Of a stretch of DNA of 64,000 nucleotides, positions 36,022 through 48,896 are shown piece by piece; position 1 is the stretch's first letter, and every line of letters begins with the position of its first letter. This stretch comes from Albugo candida (Eukaryota; Oomycota; Peronosporomycetes; Albuginales; Albuginaceae): the NCBI GenBank assembly GCA_905220665.1, contig CAJNAR010000154.1, positions 310,001 through 374,000 of the forward strand, written 5' to 3'. The translations under genes were made by a program, and so were the position numbers. Below the pieces are notes generated by a model that saw only the letters and a program-made list of their open reading frames with translations, searched no databases and was not told the DNA's origin.

Positions 36022-38939
36022 GATAGTAGAACGGCAACTATCCGGCCAAGTCTCGTCATAGCTTAATTCTCCTCCAGATATCACACCACAGGGCAAACGA
36101 CAACTCCCGCAACCATCCCTTCCAATTTCTCATCCAGAGGGAAAACCATCTATACAATCTTAAAGGAATCAGTAGAGTGATATGAGATATAGAATGCAGA
36201 TGGATCGTTCGTGCAGTTTACGTCACGGTTTCGATACTTTTTGCCACATGAGTTCGAAGGCATGCCTTCGTGCTCTATCCTAGTTGTCCGCGATTAATTA
36301 TACCTCGGTTATCGCGACCATATAGGTGAAGGTTGAAGCGGTTGGCGCCCCATGCATGCAACCCGCTTTCAAATTATACTTGGTAAAAAAGGAATGCCAA
36401 AAGACATAGCCACTTCGAAAGAGCATCTCATTTCTAGGGTGCGACCAACATGGGTTGGCAAGGTTGAATAGTTTATGGAAATACATTCCAAAAATGTTCT
36501 TGACACAATGCCACCAAGAAGTCGGTACAAGTAGACGTGTAAATCCTTCATTTGTGCAGGTTGGTTCAGTTCTGCACAAGTTCGGACGAAATCATCCGTG
36601 TGGCAGTTGAGCATTCGATCACTCTGAACAGTATGCTACTCGCGTGTATGCGTTCGATTGATAAAGGGTTGGATGAATTGGCGCATCTACTGACGATCAG
36701 TCGAGTATTCGCTGCTCTTGATGTGAATAAAGATGTAACGTTTCCAAAGCGACGGCATCGCCATGACGGTGGAAACGTTCTATTAAAGGGTGACGTGATT
36801 AGAAGAAAAACCGTTATGGTGGAAGTCAGCACCGTAATTAGTTCTTGGTTTTGCACGATCAACGAAAGCTCTTGGCATTATGGAATTATTAATCATGTTT
36901 CGTGCTCCGACTGTTTACAAAAATGATTATTGCGTCCAAAACTTCACTGATGGGGCAGTGGTTTGGATCCCGATCCACCATTGCCGATAAGTTTCACCCA
37001 ATGTACTCCTATCGCTATCAAGCTAAGCGACGAACTTCAAGTGTTGATCGCAATGGCCTGGCGGTAGATGGCGCGAAGCTCGCGATAGAAATAGACGAAG
37101 TCTCGGTAAAGCCTTACTTTTTCTGGAAGAATATGCATCACTTCACCTCTCCATTCAAGATAGAGAAACCAATTAGATTTCTTTTCCAGCATGACGCGAA
37201 TACCAAGGAATTCTTGATTATCTCAAAATGGAACGATATCTCAGCATTCAGGTGAATGTCAATGGAAATCATCCAATCATCTTTTTATCCATCACGTCTT
37301 CTCGCAGCACAAAATTTCTTGTATTGAAGAGACTAAGTTTCACGATCGCAACCAGCTCGAATCATTTCAGCTTTTGTCAGATTCAAAATTGTAGGATATA
37401 ATGATTCTCAACCACCACAGCAGTTCTTTTTGCGTCCGGAAAAGAATTGTAGCGGCTCTGTGGTAACAATTGTTCTTTCGGGCTTTCTTGCTTATTCAAG
37501 AGCTTGAAGAGCTCACCGAACAAAGCATTCGTAATCGCTTTTTGTGTTTGTGTCGTCTCATTCAAGCTACACCGCTGTATCTTCAAAACGAATGTGCGCC
37601 AGGTAAGACCGAGGAAAAGTGCTTTTCTTTCAATTGTTTTCTTCCAAAACTTTAAAAACGCTCGAAACACTTCTCAAATTTGGTGATCTTAAAACACAAC
37701 TCTATCCAGATATTGATGCTTTGAATGGAGCAATTCGACACGATCCCAGTCGATTAGCGTCTTTGAAATGGCTATCGCAATTAGGGTGATAGACGCTTGG
37801 AGAATCCATCATCCGACTAAATAATTATTCCCAGGAGAGTGACCGGCCAAGAATCCACTACATTACATCTTCATGTCTGGAGAGCTATTCAACATGGTGT
37901 GTAAAACCTCTTTATATTTCCGTCCACGACATGTTGGAGATCATCTGGGACAAATGTACCTTTTACAAATCCAACTCAATTCCGGGGCGCGGATATTGGA
38001 AAGGTTCATTACGACCATGTGATATCGTCAAGCTGTCGAAGCAATCAAAAAGGAAGCGACTTGGTGCTCGAAAAGTTGCGGACAACTTCGAATCCAGAAA
38101 GAATGTGGAAAAGGTGGACGACGAAAATCGGGAATGAGCTTCAAGAGTCGAAATAAACCTGTCATACGATAGCTGACCTGATGTGGAGTCTATATAGCGT
38201 GCTTTGGAAGTCGCACCTGCTTGAGATCGCACTCCAGAGAGCAATCAGTCACGTCATATGTTCAAATCGAGCCTCAAATATTAGAAAAAAAATTGAATTG
38301 AAACCAAGATCAGAGCTTCCATCATCACGTAAGCATTTGGAAACTCCTCCAAACATTTTTTTCACCCTTCCGATAGTTCTTATCGTCGCGTGTCCATGTA
38401 AAATGTCACGAAAACATGTGGCTTCGCGACGTCGAATCCGAGGGAAATTCATTGACGAGTTTAAAGATAATGGGATCGTGCCATGGGCACTCTCTATAAC
38501 TCCGAAACCAAATCAGCTGGTACATGTGATAGAAATCAAAAATAGCTACTCGATTCAATTCTTGTTACCTTTGCGTCCGAAACGAAAGACCGTCTGTTAA
38601 CGCGCTTAAGTACGACCGAAATGGCCGGAGCAATTGAGCACATGCGGAGTACATTTCTCTCTAGGTATGGTTGGACTACCAGTAGCATTTTATAATCTTG
38701 ATCCGGACACGTTTGGCAAGTGTATGAAGATCGTCTTCGACAATCAGGTGGAAAGAGGTATCCTACTTTGATCACAACGTCACTCGGAAATCACATTGTT
38801 GGTCAGAAAAAGTTCATAAGGTGCCCCTGGCAGCTATGGACCGATCGAACTGCTTTTCGGCGATGCTAAAGCACGTCCAAAAGTTTCGACGCATTGAACA
38901 CAACGCTTTTTTGCCAAATTGATCCATCAAGATCAAAAA

Positions 38940-39178
38940 GCATTTGTTCGAGGAAGGTCGATGCACCACCCTAGTCGACATCTCAGAGACATCCAAGCCT
39001 TGGTCACTCATCGTGAAGAGAAAGCATATTCGACTTTTCTTGACTTTGAGAAAACTTATGATTGAGTTGATTGGACGTACATGCTTCGCGTTTAGGAAAA
39101 ATGTGCGTGGGAAAACGTTTTGTCGACTGGGTTCGTCTTCTATAAATAACCGTAGGCGAAGTTGATGATTATTGGAAA
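38940..39178 (+). pseudogene. LINE reverse transcriptase fragment (copy 2)
   Basis: The frame reads YSTFLDFEKTYD, stop, VDWTYMLRV, the RT motif A with its catalytic Asp present (39042-39044), unlike copy 1. A TGA directly follows the motif, where the family has Arg, probably from a CGA to TGA change. Similarity ends at about 39178. Confidence 0.75.
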
Positions 39179-39239
39179 TATCGCGGATACAGAGAGAATA
39201 AATTTCGTGAAACTTACGAGACCCACCCTTGTGGCTATC

Positions 39240-40340
39240 TCTTTCTGTCCATTTGATGAGAAACTTATAAAAGGAGAGGCTACCTGATAAAAGGCGTCAT
39301 ATTTGAGGTAAACAACAGGAAGTTACCCAACGAATTTTCTGCTGTTGAAACGAGTGATTTCAGAAGACATCTGACTTTCTAATGCGTAGTTTGGTATTCC
39401 TATATCAAATATACTCACCATAACTACAGCCAAGCCGTCCAGAGTTCATATTAACGCACGCTTGAATTTTTATTTGGTAGATGATGACTTGTTCATCTTT
39501 TTACCCGACAACTTGAAGCTTAGTGAAAAAAAGACAGTCTGATGATATGATATAACTTCTACGGTAGACCATTGGAAACATTGTATCGTTGTTATGGTAA
39601 GAGATGGAGACTTGAAGGCAGATCGCAAGATCTGTGTGTCGTAGTTAAGCGCATCATTTCTAGCAAAGATGTATTCCTAGATGTATTCCCATTGCACGCA
39701 TCTTTCTTCTTAGTATCGTCCTACAAAGCTCACTCCATTTAACAGGTGGTCAAGTCATGTACGAATTTGCGCTTCAAAAACATGTTTTCTATATTTAAAG
39801 ACGCTTGTAAAGTGGCAGAAAGTTTGTTCTCTAGACACTATATGATAATGCTTATCGCTTGAAAACGTTGGATACATGCAGCATCAATGAAAAGTACGAA
39901 GGAACAGATACAAACACATATCCAATTGTATACATTTATACTAGTGCGAAACAGAAAGGGTCCTTTTCTTCGGCTACACAACCCAGCACAACTAGTCTCT
40001 CAAACAATTCACACTCGTCGTAAAGCGATAAGAATCAATATATGCGAAGATTTTCGCTGCTAACATAAAATCAACCCGACATTCTCGTCCTATGTGGCAA
40101 CGTGTCTTCAAATTGTGTACCTCCCGATTGTTGATGGATCATGATCTGCAAAGTGATGGCATACCGTGTATACCAAAGTTCAGGCTGTTATGGAACGAGC
40201 GCGTTTGATAAAAATTTGAGACATTAGAAGCTAGTAGTCTTGCGTTATCCAAACAATAGCATTTTTCTAAGCTCTAGGATTTGAAAGAAACGATTTTCAT
40301 GCAGCATGAAAAATATCTAAATTTGAGAAATATTGTTGGA
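39240..40340 (+). repeat. Duplication block X, copy 1
   Basis: Colinear with 49090-50232 and, inverted, with 56600-55600. Landmarks are gaggtaaacaacaggaagtt (39305), caccataactacagcc (39416) and gttatggaacgagcgcg (40188). The frame carries a decayed gene, see the open copy at 56023-56355. Here it is broken by several stops. Confidence 0.75.
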
Positions 40341-41397
40341 AACGCCAAAGTGACCCTATAGTCAAGCACATATGAGGTGACATCTGGTGCCAAGTCAGAA
40401 ATCAGTTGGAACGTCTTACGATTTGGACAATCTTCAGAAGCTACCTGTTAATTTTGTGCGCAGAGAGTTGTGTCATCTTTCCCTTCTACACAGGTCCAGT
40501 CGGGAATGTTTGGTTGATACTAATCTGCAGTAGCATCATCGTGCTGTGCATTGACAATGAATGCACAATCGTGTGGCTATACAACAACTTCGACCATCCG
40601 ATATGATTCCATTGGGTGTTGCTAACATTTTGCTTCGAATTTGTGCTTTAGCATCGAGCGTTGATCTTTTCTATGAAACCGCAACTATGTAGAAGGGCTG
40701 TGTTGTTGCAGTAATTTGTGGGGCTGTACATTAATACTTTTATCGCATCTTCGGTATTTTATGCTCCAAAGCCAACCTAATGAGCGATCATGTCATGAGA
40801 AACCCAAGATAAGGCTTCCATTGTATGTTTGGTTATTAACTGATAGAGCATTCACACAGTTACGTCCGGCTCTATTTTGTTGCTCCATTTACTACATCAG
40901 CTACTTTTGATGGAAAAAGCTGCGATTAGTCCGCTAAAAGTTATGCTGATCTTGACCTGATCTTAGGAAATATATAAACTCGTAGCGTTGCTAAAGCTCA
41001 CACAGAGTTCAATTATCAACATGATAGACAAGGAATTTTATTTCTAACTCTAGCGATAAATGCACGAAAAAAATCAATTGAGGTTGACAACGTCAGAAGT
41101 CCGCAATACATTCTTACTTAGATAGAGGTGTGATGAGTTTATAGCAGATATGATCGGCTTTGAAGTAAATTGTGGAATCATAATCACTCACCCTATTCAT
41201 AATTATGTCGATATAAATTGCTCTTTTATCTTTCCATGTACTAAACGGGCCTCTCATCTAGAAACATCCATAGAATTCCTCCGCTAATGCAGATAAAAAA
41301 ATGTACTACACTCGACTGCTGCTTCCATCTCGCTAAAGTGTGTCTTTTCATTAGTCAGTCTTCATTCCCAAACACTTGTCAGTTTATCACTCAGGTA

Positions 41398-41963
41398 CTT
41401 GTTTTCCAGGCTTTCATTACACTTTATATCTGGTTCTTGAATACCTTCCTACACTATCAGGAACCCCTGACCGTGCGGATGTCACTTTATGCTGGCTTCA
41501 AACCTAGGGAGGCAGATATTTTCCATTCTTTTTGCTTGGATAGTCACAAACCGCTGCCCTCGAACCAGCGATCTCCAGCATGGGATGCGCTTTCTCAAGC
41601 GACGGAGCTGGAGTGGACACAGCGTGGGTGGTCAACTTGTAAGTGCACACGTGTTTCTACTGTACCAACGCTGATTCAAAATCTCGGCGGGGTAAAGTGG
41701 GCCGCGGTAGGGCCCCTCTGCGGATGAAAAGATTGCTCACGTAAATATCAGCCAACTCAATGAAGTTATGGACGGTTCAAGATCGCTAGCAATCACATCA
41801 GAAATTAAGTGTACAGGAGTTGGAACAGGCTCTCCAGAGCGTTACATAGTAGTGATTAGAATGCACAGCAGTAGATAATCACAAAACCGTTGTAATAAAC
41901 GGTGTCCCAATGCAAATACAACGGGCGAACACCCTTAAAAAAAACTGAGATGGGTGGGACTCC
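41398..41963 (-). mobile_element. SINE-like insertion with target-site duplication
   Basis: The insertion is bounded by 12-bp near-identical direct repeats, atcactcaggta (41386-41397) and atcacttaagta (41964-41975). The inverted copy of block Y has a single uninterrupted site (55196-55207, atcgctcaggta on the minus strand). It contains the third tRNA-derived repeat (41441-41616). In this copy the A and B boxes are degenerate (CAGCTCCGTCGC and GGTTTGTGACT on the minus strand). Confidence 0.75.
41441..41616 (-). repeat. tRNA-derived SINE-like repeat, copy 3
   Basis: Shares ataccttcc, cccctgaccgtgcgga, aaacctagggaggcagatat and ccgctgccct with copies at 7951 and 26051. It has an internal deletion between the two promoter boxes relative to copy 1. 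Confidence 0.65.
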
Positions 41964-44537
41964 ATCACTTAAGTATTGGACTAAATGATGATATTACGCT
42001 TAGCGCAGCGAGATGTTCTTTCATAGACTGTAAGTTCTCGTGTTCTCGATCTTTAGTACTAACTGCAATATTGATCTTTTAAAGAATGCCATTGGTTTAA
42101 GAAGCCACGAAACGATGGCGACTTTACTATTTGTGAACGGTTGCATTGGCGTCATACTCGCGAAGATATCATTCTTTGACAATTTCTGCAAGAACGGAAA
42201 TAGAAACTCACGAGGTGTACAAGCATAGGCAGCTCATTGAGATACACCTACATAATAATTTTGAAATGTGTCCTCAGATCGAGGATATATCTGACTCCGG
42301 AAATCTGACCGCAAATAATGGTCTCGATTCCTGATCTCAAGAGTGGTAATATATGGGACATAGCAAACTTGCTTATTAGAATACCGCTACGCTGTGATTA
42401 TATGCATCTAATGCTCACATGCTCAATTGAGTGAAAGTATCCCATTGCACTACTACCTCACTATCTAGCAAAACCGAAGTGCGGTTTGAAGGTCTACCTT
42501 TCTTATCAGCTCGTGTCGACACCGCTCTTTTTCCTACAGACGTTTTCGCGAATCCAATAAGGATGAGAGATGTAATATGTATGCTCAATTTAAGGGTTGT
42601 GTTTTCTTTTCGCTAATTATCTTTTCGCCTTCGCTTCGTTATATAAAAGAATGAATTGATCACCCTAATACATCTTCACCATGATTCTTGACATTGTTCA
42701 TGGAAGTCACATACTACTCTTTTTCTACTTTATTGATGAGAATGTATCGTTCTTGACCAAACCCTTTCTAGTCCACCGGCAAAGCACCTCTAAAGGGTAT
42801 GCATGACTTCGAAAACTACCTCAACATTATTGTAAAACATTCCCTTTGCTCTATAGTTTCCCAGGTGCTACCAAGATTAAAATTAAGTGCCGCATTCTGC
42901 ATTGCACGTGCAAAAACAGAACGATTATTACCATTGCCAACTGCTCATTATCAAGATGTAACATGGTATTGTTAGGAAATGCTTTCCCTTCTGCTCATGA
43001 AGTTTTGAATCTTTTGATCATTTTCATCACTGACTCGTACATGATATGATATAAGGCCAACCTACCATATACAGATATTAGAAAAAACCGATGTCAAAGT
43101 TCTTTCAGAGGATATGTTCTGGAGCTATTGACACGAAAGTATACTTGTATTAAGTTCTGAATGCTGCTTGTTTCGATTTGGTCCCTATCAGAGTTAGATT
43201 ATGAACTGATCAGAGGTAACACTTCTAGCTTCCTCCACTCCGTTCATTATGCCCATTTAAAAAACTTGTGACGCTTCAAGTTTAAAGAGCTCATAAGTTC
43301 GCATGCATAACTACGCAGTTTATTTATTAAAATACGAGTGAGGGTGAATTCATGTTTAGACATGAAACGAACGGATGGATGAGTTCACTCACTGCGAAGA
43401 AAAAGTCAGTGAGCATATGTCTTTCTCGTTATTCAAGGCTGCTCCGATTCAATTGTTTGAAATGAGAATGTTCGAAGAAGCTACTTGGACAGACTATGGC
43501 ATGCATCTCAATCAAACCTACTCATCATCTTCAGCAGAGATGCGTGTCGCGAAAACCTTTGCACCTCTAGAAAAAGACTTATACATCATATAATAACCCT
43601 TAATCAACCTGGTCGAGTATACATGGTATGAGAAATGGTCCGTTAGTCATAATTGATTTATTTTTTCCTCCTGTCCGGTTTTTGATATTTTGTTGAATTT
43701 CAGCTCTATCCTGTTGCGGAGGCTATGTTTACTTCTTGAAGATAGTTGTTTTTTATGGGTATCTTGGCGTGTGACTTCACGGGCATATGAATTGCTTAAA
43801 TTTCAGGACGTTATTCCAGCACTCATTTCCACCGTGATGAATATGTGAATAAGTGGATTTTTCATAAGCTTGTATGACACAGAACTTCGTGTTTATAATG
43901 AAAAAAATCAAACATCTAGTCTAGGCTTTTGGAAGTCGGACCCACTTTTTACTAATGTATGACAGATTCACTGAGAACGTTCAATGCTACTTATAAACCG
44001 TGCAAGCAAGTAACAGTTATATTGCGTGTCCACCCTTTCAATATTTCGGATGACGTTCTGGGAAGTAAGATCAACCTTATTCTAGTTTAGAAATAATCAA
44101 GAGTATGAAAAGAGACACACACGGGTTTTTTTGTAATACGGTATGCTTATCCTTGAACTGTATTCGCAACTTATTCGTCAATCGGTGGTTAAGTTTTGGA
44201 ATTAAATCATTCAAATCATAATATTACTCAAATACTGGGTGCGAAGAAACGTTATTTGCTTCAGATTTACCACTTTCGGGATTGGATGTGAGGCTAAAGC
44301 CTCTATCTGGATTCCAAATTCCCGCTCGACGTAGAAATGAAAATTTTCTCTGTGTTTGTTGCTCGGCGGTTCCATTTTTTCTCATGCTTGATGCATCTCA
44401 TATTCAGAAGCTAATTCAATGTTTACCAGAGAAAAAGGCAATACAATCGTCGATGACGGCTACAGGATAGGCAAATCCCTTCTGCAACTGATTATGTACA
44501 CGCAGAAGATTAGAGTGCTCTGATTAAACAAAACAAA

Positions 44538-46608
44538 ATGCCACTAAAACGCTTGTTTCGTCTGATTTTGATAGATCTTCTCTTTGTAAACTCAAAAGTA
44601 AGAGAAAAAAAACTATTGAGATCACTTTCGTCTTATACTAGACTTTTGGCACTCACCAAAGGAAATATTGAGAAATGTCACGTCTGTCTTCTGGAAAAAG
44701 TTGGTGTCGAAGGCACAAATCTGGTTGCCAGCAATAAAGATACGCATGTTTATCTGATCAAAGGTCGCAACACATTCATCGAGCTATTTCTTTTGCAATG
44801 CAACAACAGCGGGCATTTTTGTCAGCTGCAAACTAACCTCAGAAACGTTCCCTCATACTCGTCAATTTCATTGCGAAACTATGAACTCGAGTATTCCATC
44901 TCTCTCTTTTCAATGAATATTGACTACATCATACTGGACGCGCCACGCGATTCTGTGATAGAGCTCTCTATTTTGAAATCGTATGGGGGTGTTGCTTTTT
45001 TCTTCTTCGATGAGATACAAACAATTCGTCGTAGCTCAAACTACGGGTTAAAAGGCAAGATGAACCTGATACAACGAAATGTGATGGATACTCTGACGAA
45101 CTCTCCCTTAATAATACCACTCATGAAGAAATATCTTCAAGCCTCACCAACAGAGAGTCGTTGCTTTTATTCTCAAACGAGAGGATTTCAGTGTGAACGC
45201 TGTTTAGCCGTTCATAGCATAACATTTGCACTTCACGCATATACATTCAAAACCCAGCGAAAAGGCTTCATCTTCGTGTTTGCATTTACGAGTTTATATG
45301 GCCGCAGAAGGATACAAAACGCTTGCGCGCTCACATACTGTACCGGTCTGAAGTCACTTTCTCTAACTGGTTGTTACAATCTGGCTCGTTGGTTCCCTCA
45401 GGACGAACAAGCATTGAAAAATGTTGCTGCTGCAGCAAAGCTTGAAAAGAATCGAGTTGAGCTGGTGAAACACGATCATATGCAAAGGCGCATTTCATCG
45501 GAAGCAGATATTTATTTTTTGGATATAGTATCACGTCCTGATGTCAAAAACCGTTCAAAATTTGAGGCAGATGAAAAACCGGGATCTCTCAGGATGATTC
45601 AAGATATCATGGCTATAGAAACATTTCTCAATCAGCGCGAAATATCATACCTAAGCATACAATCAAGTCAGGCGACACGGCTTACGTTTCTGCACTGCTT
45701 GGTCAATGAAAGTGAGAAAGCGGGTGAGAAAAATATGGTTCTTCTTGTGAGAAGCTCATCTCTAATAAAGCAAGTCATTTATTTTGCCTCGTCTTGGGGA
45801 AAAGAAAGTGCCATGATGCGATGCATCCTCAAACATCCTGGCACAAATATTGTCACTCAATCGAATGTCCGTTCTTTTTGTGAATATTACCGCACCAAAT
45901 ATAAAATTAACCCAATAACGTATCCAGAATTATCTACGCTCAAGGAAATGAAACCGGAAACAAGCCTCTGTGTTCTCGCCTCTCACCCGGGCTTCAAATA
46001 AGAATCATGTGGCGGATGTGTCAAAACCTTCCTAGATCCAGTAAACCAGGGATGTGAACGAGCGCATTCAACAGGTTCGAGTCTTTGAAGGAGTATTAAC
46101 AACCAGAACGCCTGGACCGTACTAGTTGATGTGTTATATACTTGCGTTCGAAGACGTCAATGCAGAACGCTGCAGATTTTTCCCGAAATAGTCTGCAAAA
46201 TGCACGATCTTATCTTGGAAGCTAATAAAGGAGGTATGATAATAAACGAGAAGACAATGTCAAATTTCGCGCGACGAATGGATAGCGCTTGGCCCTTACG
46301 TAGTGTCGATATTACTCAGCGCAAAACCTTACTTGAGCGCCCGGCTCTGATGGTCACATATGTAGCAACGAATCCAAAAGCATGCATCAGATGCCTAATA
46401 CTTCGTACCCACGTTTTTTTCATACGAACCTAAAAAATATTCGTTTGGATACGTTTGGATGCATCAGAATCATGGTGACCTGCTCAGCCCATGCGTATCC
46501 GAAAATGTGTGCACAGAACTATGGTATGACGAGAAGGTCGAATACCTTGATATCAGCGATGACATGCGCCCCTGGAGTGTTGAGGACGTTGGTGACGTCA
46601 ATATATGA
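44538..46608 (+). pseudogene. CCG-class effector, premature stop (copy 4)
   Basis: ATG 44538 opens a signal peptide (LFRLILIDLLFVNS), then CHVCLLEKVG, the C-x2-C-x5-G motif, and a frame of 487 codons closed by TAA at 45999-46001. Downstream the family sequence continues: CGGCVKTF just after the stop, a second in-frame TGA near 46086, then CIRCLILRTHVFF (46131-46433 frame). A final frame gives SFGYVWMHQ to a DISDDMRPWSV C-terminus ending at TGA 46606-46608. So two stops and a frameshift break the last third. The first 487 codons retain the signal peptide and two complete Cys modules, so a truncated secreted protein is possible. Confidence 0.88.
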
Positions 46609-47888
46609 GACATATCCACCCATCATCGTGCGCTCGTTGCTGTTCCAGAGCTGGTTGGCCGTTAGAATCTATTACCATTGAGCAGAAGATAGAGTTGTAG
46701 CTCAATAATTATACGACAATAAAAAAAGAAGTTCACCAGGATGTTTCGTTCAGATTTTTAGGATTCAATAACACAAGCTTTCTCACAGCACGGAAGGATT
46801 TTTTATGTCGAGCAACGAGAAGTGGTTTCACTAAAGATTGCAGCAAATGGTAGAACCTGCACGTATTTGCCGAATAGCAACATGAAAATGAGCCACTAGG
46901 TCTAGAATTAACTAGAATTCTTCCACCGCTTCCTTAATCGAAGTCGGTATACAAGGCCTTTATTTAGACCTTCTAGCAACACTAGTTGGCTTTGATCGGC
47001 CTTACTGAAGATCATTCACCATATTCTTATTACATTGAGAAAAAAAGGGCAAAATTTTGATGGCTATTCAGCTTCGATCTTCGCCACTTCACTATTGTAA
47101 GCAATGTAATATTATAAAAAACAACAATATCACTTTCGTCAAAAATGCATGACACCAGGGCTATGACTACTGCGGTGATAGAATACGATTATAATGCATG
47201 AAAGAGCCATAGAATGTTGAGAACTTCTGACGTGAAAACGAATGCTCATAGCTCCTTCATGATCGTGAAGAGAAAGTGGGCGAAAAAGATGATCCAGCGG
47301 CACTACGAATTTACCAGAGGTTTTGGGTACCATGTTCAGCAAGTTGAGCTAAACAAGGAGCACCTTTGCGTATACTCTACACATCTAATGGATCATATAT
47401 TTATATTATGGAGTATAGCTGTATGAGATGGCGCTTTACATCCTCCAAAACACCAAAACTAGAGCATTTTATATGTTTTTCGAAAGGCTTATCATGTTAT
47501 GCTCGCAAGAAATTCAATATCTCGTGTTGAAGCTCTGCTTTTTGTTCGATTTGTGCTTTATACCTACATTTCAATCACTGTTTTAAATAAAGCATCTCCC
47601 AGCCATCTCGCATAACATAATTTGAAATATACGAATTTGACATCGGTACCTTCTAAACCCGTTCAAATTCACAGAAAGACACGAAGTAAAAGGATAGAAA
47701 CGAATCCGGTGACTTGTAGATTCCTGTGGATATTCACTGCATTGATTTATGTCTGCTCAATAGCGTATTAAACGCTGAGAATAGCATTGAGTGATCAAAA
47801 TGTATTTAAATACGGTTGCGACCCTCAAAGACTCTCCAATTACTGACTCAGTAGTCAATATGCTTAGAAACTCCGGGAGATCTCGGAC
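46609..47888. other. Intergenic between CCG copy 4 and L pseudogene
   Basis: No gene recognised. The last about 70 bp before 47889 match the sequence just upstream of the L gene at 57804, so the 5' flank of L was duplicated with it. Confidence 0.5.
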
Positions 47889-48896
47889 ATGGAAACAAAA
47901 AATCGATTTGATGAATTAAAACGAGACGCAATCCATCGGTCTCGAAAGTTGGCCTACCAGAACAAGAATGAAGAGGATCATGCAAAACGTCGATCCATTG
48001 AGCGGGTTGAGTACGGAAAGCGGCAGGCGCAAGATACCAGTGAGCACATTGGAGACCGTGTGCAAGAGTACGCCAAATATGCAAAGAAACAATCCCATGA
48101 GGCATTTTGGAAGTATAGCGACTCGGCGCATGAAAAGATGAAAAAAATTGGTAAACAACCGAGTGATGTCGGTCGCAATGTCAAAGAACGCTTGGGAGAG
48201 TATGGTGAAGCTGTTCGGTATCGTGTGGGAGGCCTCACCGACAAAGAGCTCGGTAGAAGGCATGCTGGAGGGGGTCAAGCTGGAGAGTTTTGGGAAAGCG
48301 TCAGTGACCGTGTTGGTGAATACAGCGAATCTGCTCGTGAGACCATGAGCGATTTTGCTGAGGGTGCGCTGCAACGAAAATAAGACGCAAGGGATCACGA
48401 GCGTCGAGTTACAGAGAACGCAATGAATCGAGCAGAGGAATTGGAGGAGATAACCAATGAGAAATTGGGCAATCTTAGTGAGCACAATCACGAGCAGTTG
48501 GATGAATGGAGTGCACGCGCAAGAGCGCGTACTAAAGATGCTCGTGAGTGGACAAATGATGCTCGAGAGCGAACCAAGGAAACTGCGGATCACGCGCAAG
48601 GAAGAGTCAAAGATACGGTGTACGGGAAGATGAATACAGCAAAAGTTGCCGAGTTTCGGTGTGTGTCACTTCCGATGGGATATAAAGCTTGCACACATCA
48701 CGCTGCGTGGATTGTTCCTCTTCTCGCATTTGCGATCGCGATTTTCCTTCATCGTCGTCGCAATCCAAAAAAATGGAAGGCAGCAGCTAAGAACATGAAG
48801 AAGAAGGAGAGGACGCTGGAAGGAATGATGAAGGAAAGTAAAGATGCTACACTGCATTCTGTGCAGAGAGCTGATCAGGATCTCAAGCTGTTGTAA
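47889..48896 (+). pseudogene. LEA-like protein L, copy with one nonsense codon
   Basis: The frame is the same as that of the intact gene at 56785-57804 from start to end, with a single in-frame TAA at 48381-48383. The intact copy has R-M-E-D where this copy has R-K-stop-D. Reading resumes immediately and continues to the hydrophobic segment (AAWIVPLLAFAIAIFLHR) and a Lys-rich tail. The C-terminus is altered and ends at 48896. A recent event is likely because almost nothing else is broken. It sits about 1.3 kb downstream of CCG copy 4. Confidence 0.85.

Larger units (their letters stand above)
35180..39178 (+). mobile_element. Degenerate LINE, copy 2, 3'-truncated
   Basis: Colinear with LINE copy 1 from the ORF1-like part to the middle of reverse transcriptase, where it stops abruptly at about 39178. 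Shared stretches include the tactgtttggatct block (2733 and 35889), the catgttt-type endonuclease region and the RT palm. Compared with copy 1 it carries an extra stretch of about 125 bp near 35905-36035 with a 10-bp inverted repeat. Truncation at the 3' side is unusual for a LINE, which normally loses its 5' end, so a later deletion or duplication edge is likely. Confidence 0.75.
40341..44537 (+). repeat. Duplication block Y, copy 1 (upstream of CCG copy 4)
   Basis: From about 40970 this is colinear with the inverted region 55560-52795. Examples are ggttgacaac-tc-gaagtc (41085), gggcctctcatctagaaa (41247) and agaaaaaggcaataca (44429). A 566-bp SINE-like insertion (41398-41963) splits it. The stretch 40341-40970 has no visible partner in the inverted copy. 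No gene recognised; short frames show no motifs. Confidence 0.7.

Noticed and set aside
41287..41727. 146-codon open frame
   Set aside because: It runs through the SINE-like repeat and its flank, is not conserved in the other copies and has no family motif.
47916..48599. 227-codon open frame opposite the L pseudogene
   Set aside because: Same antisense effect as at 57094; no independent support.
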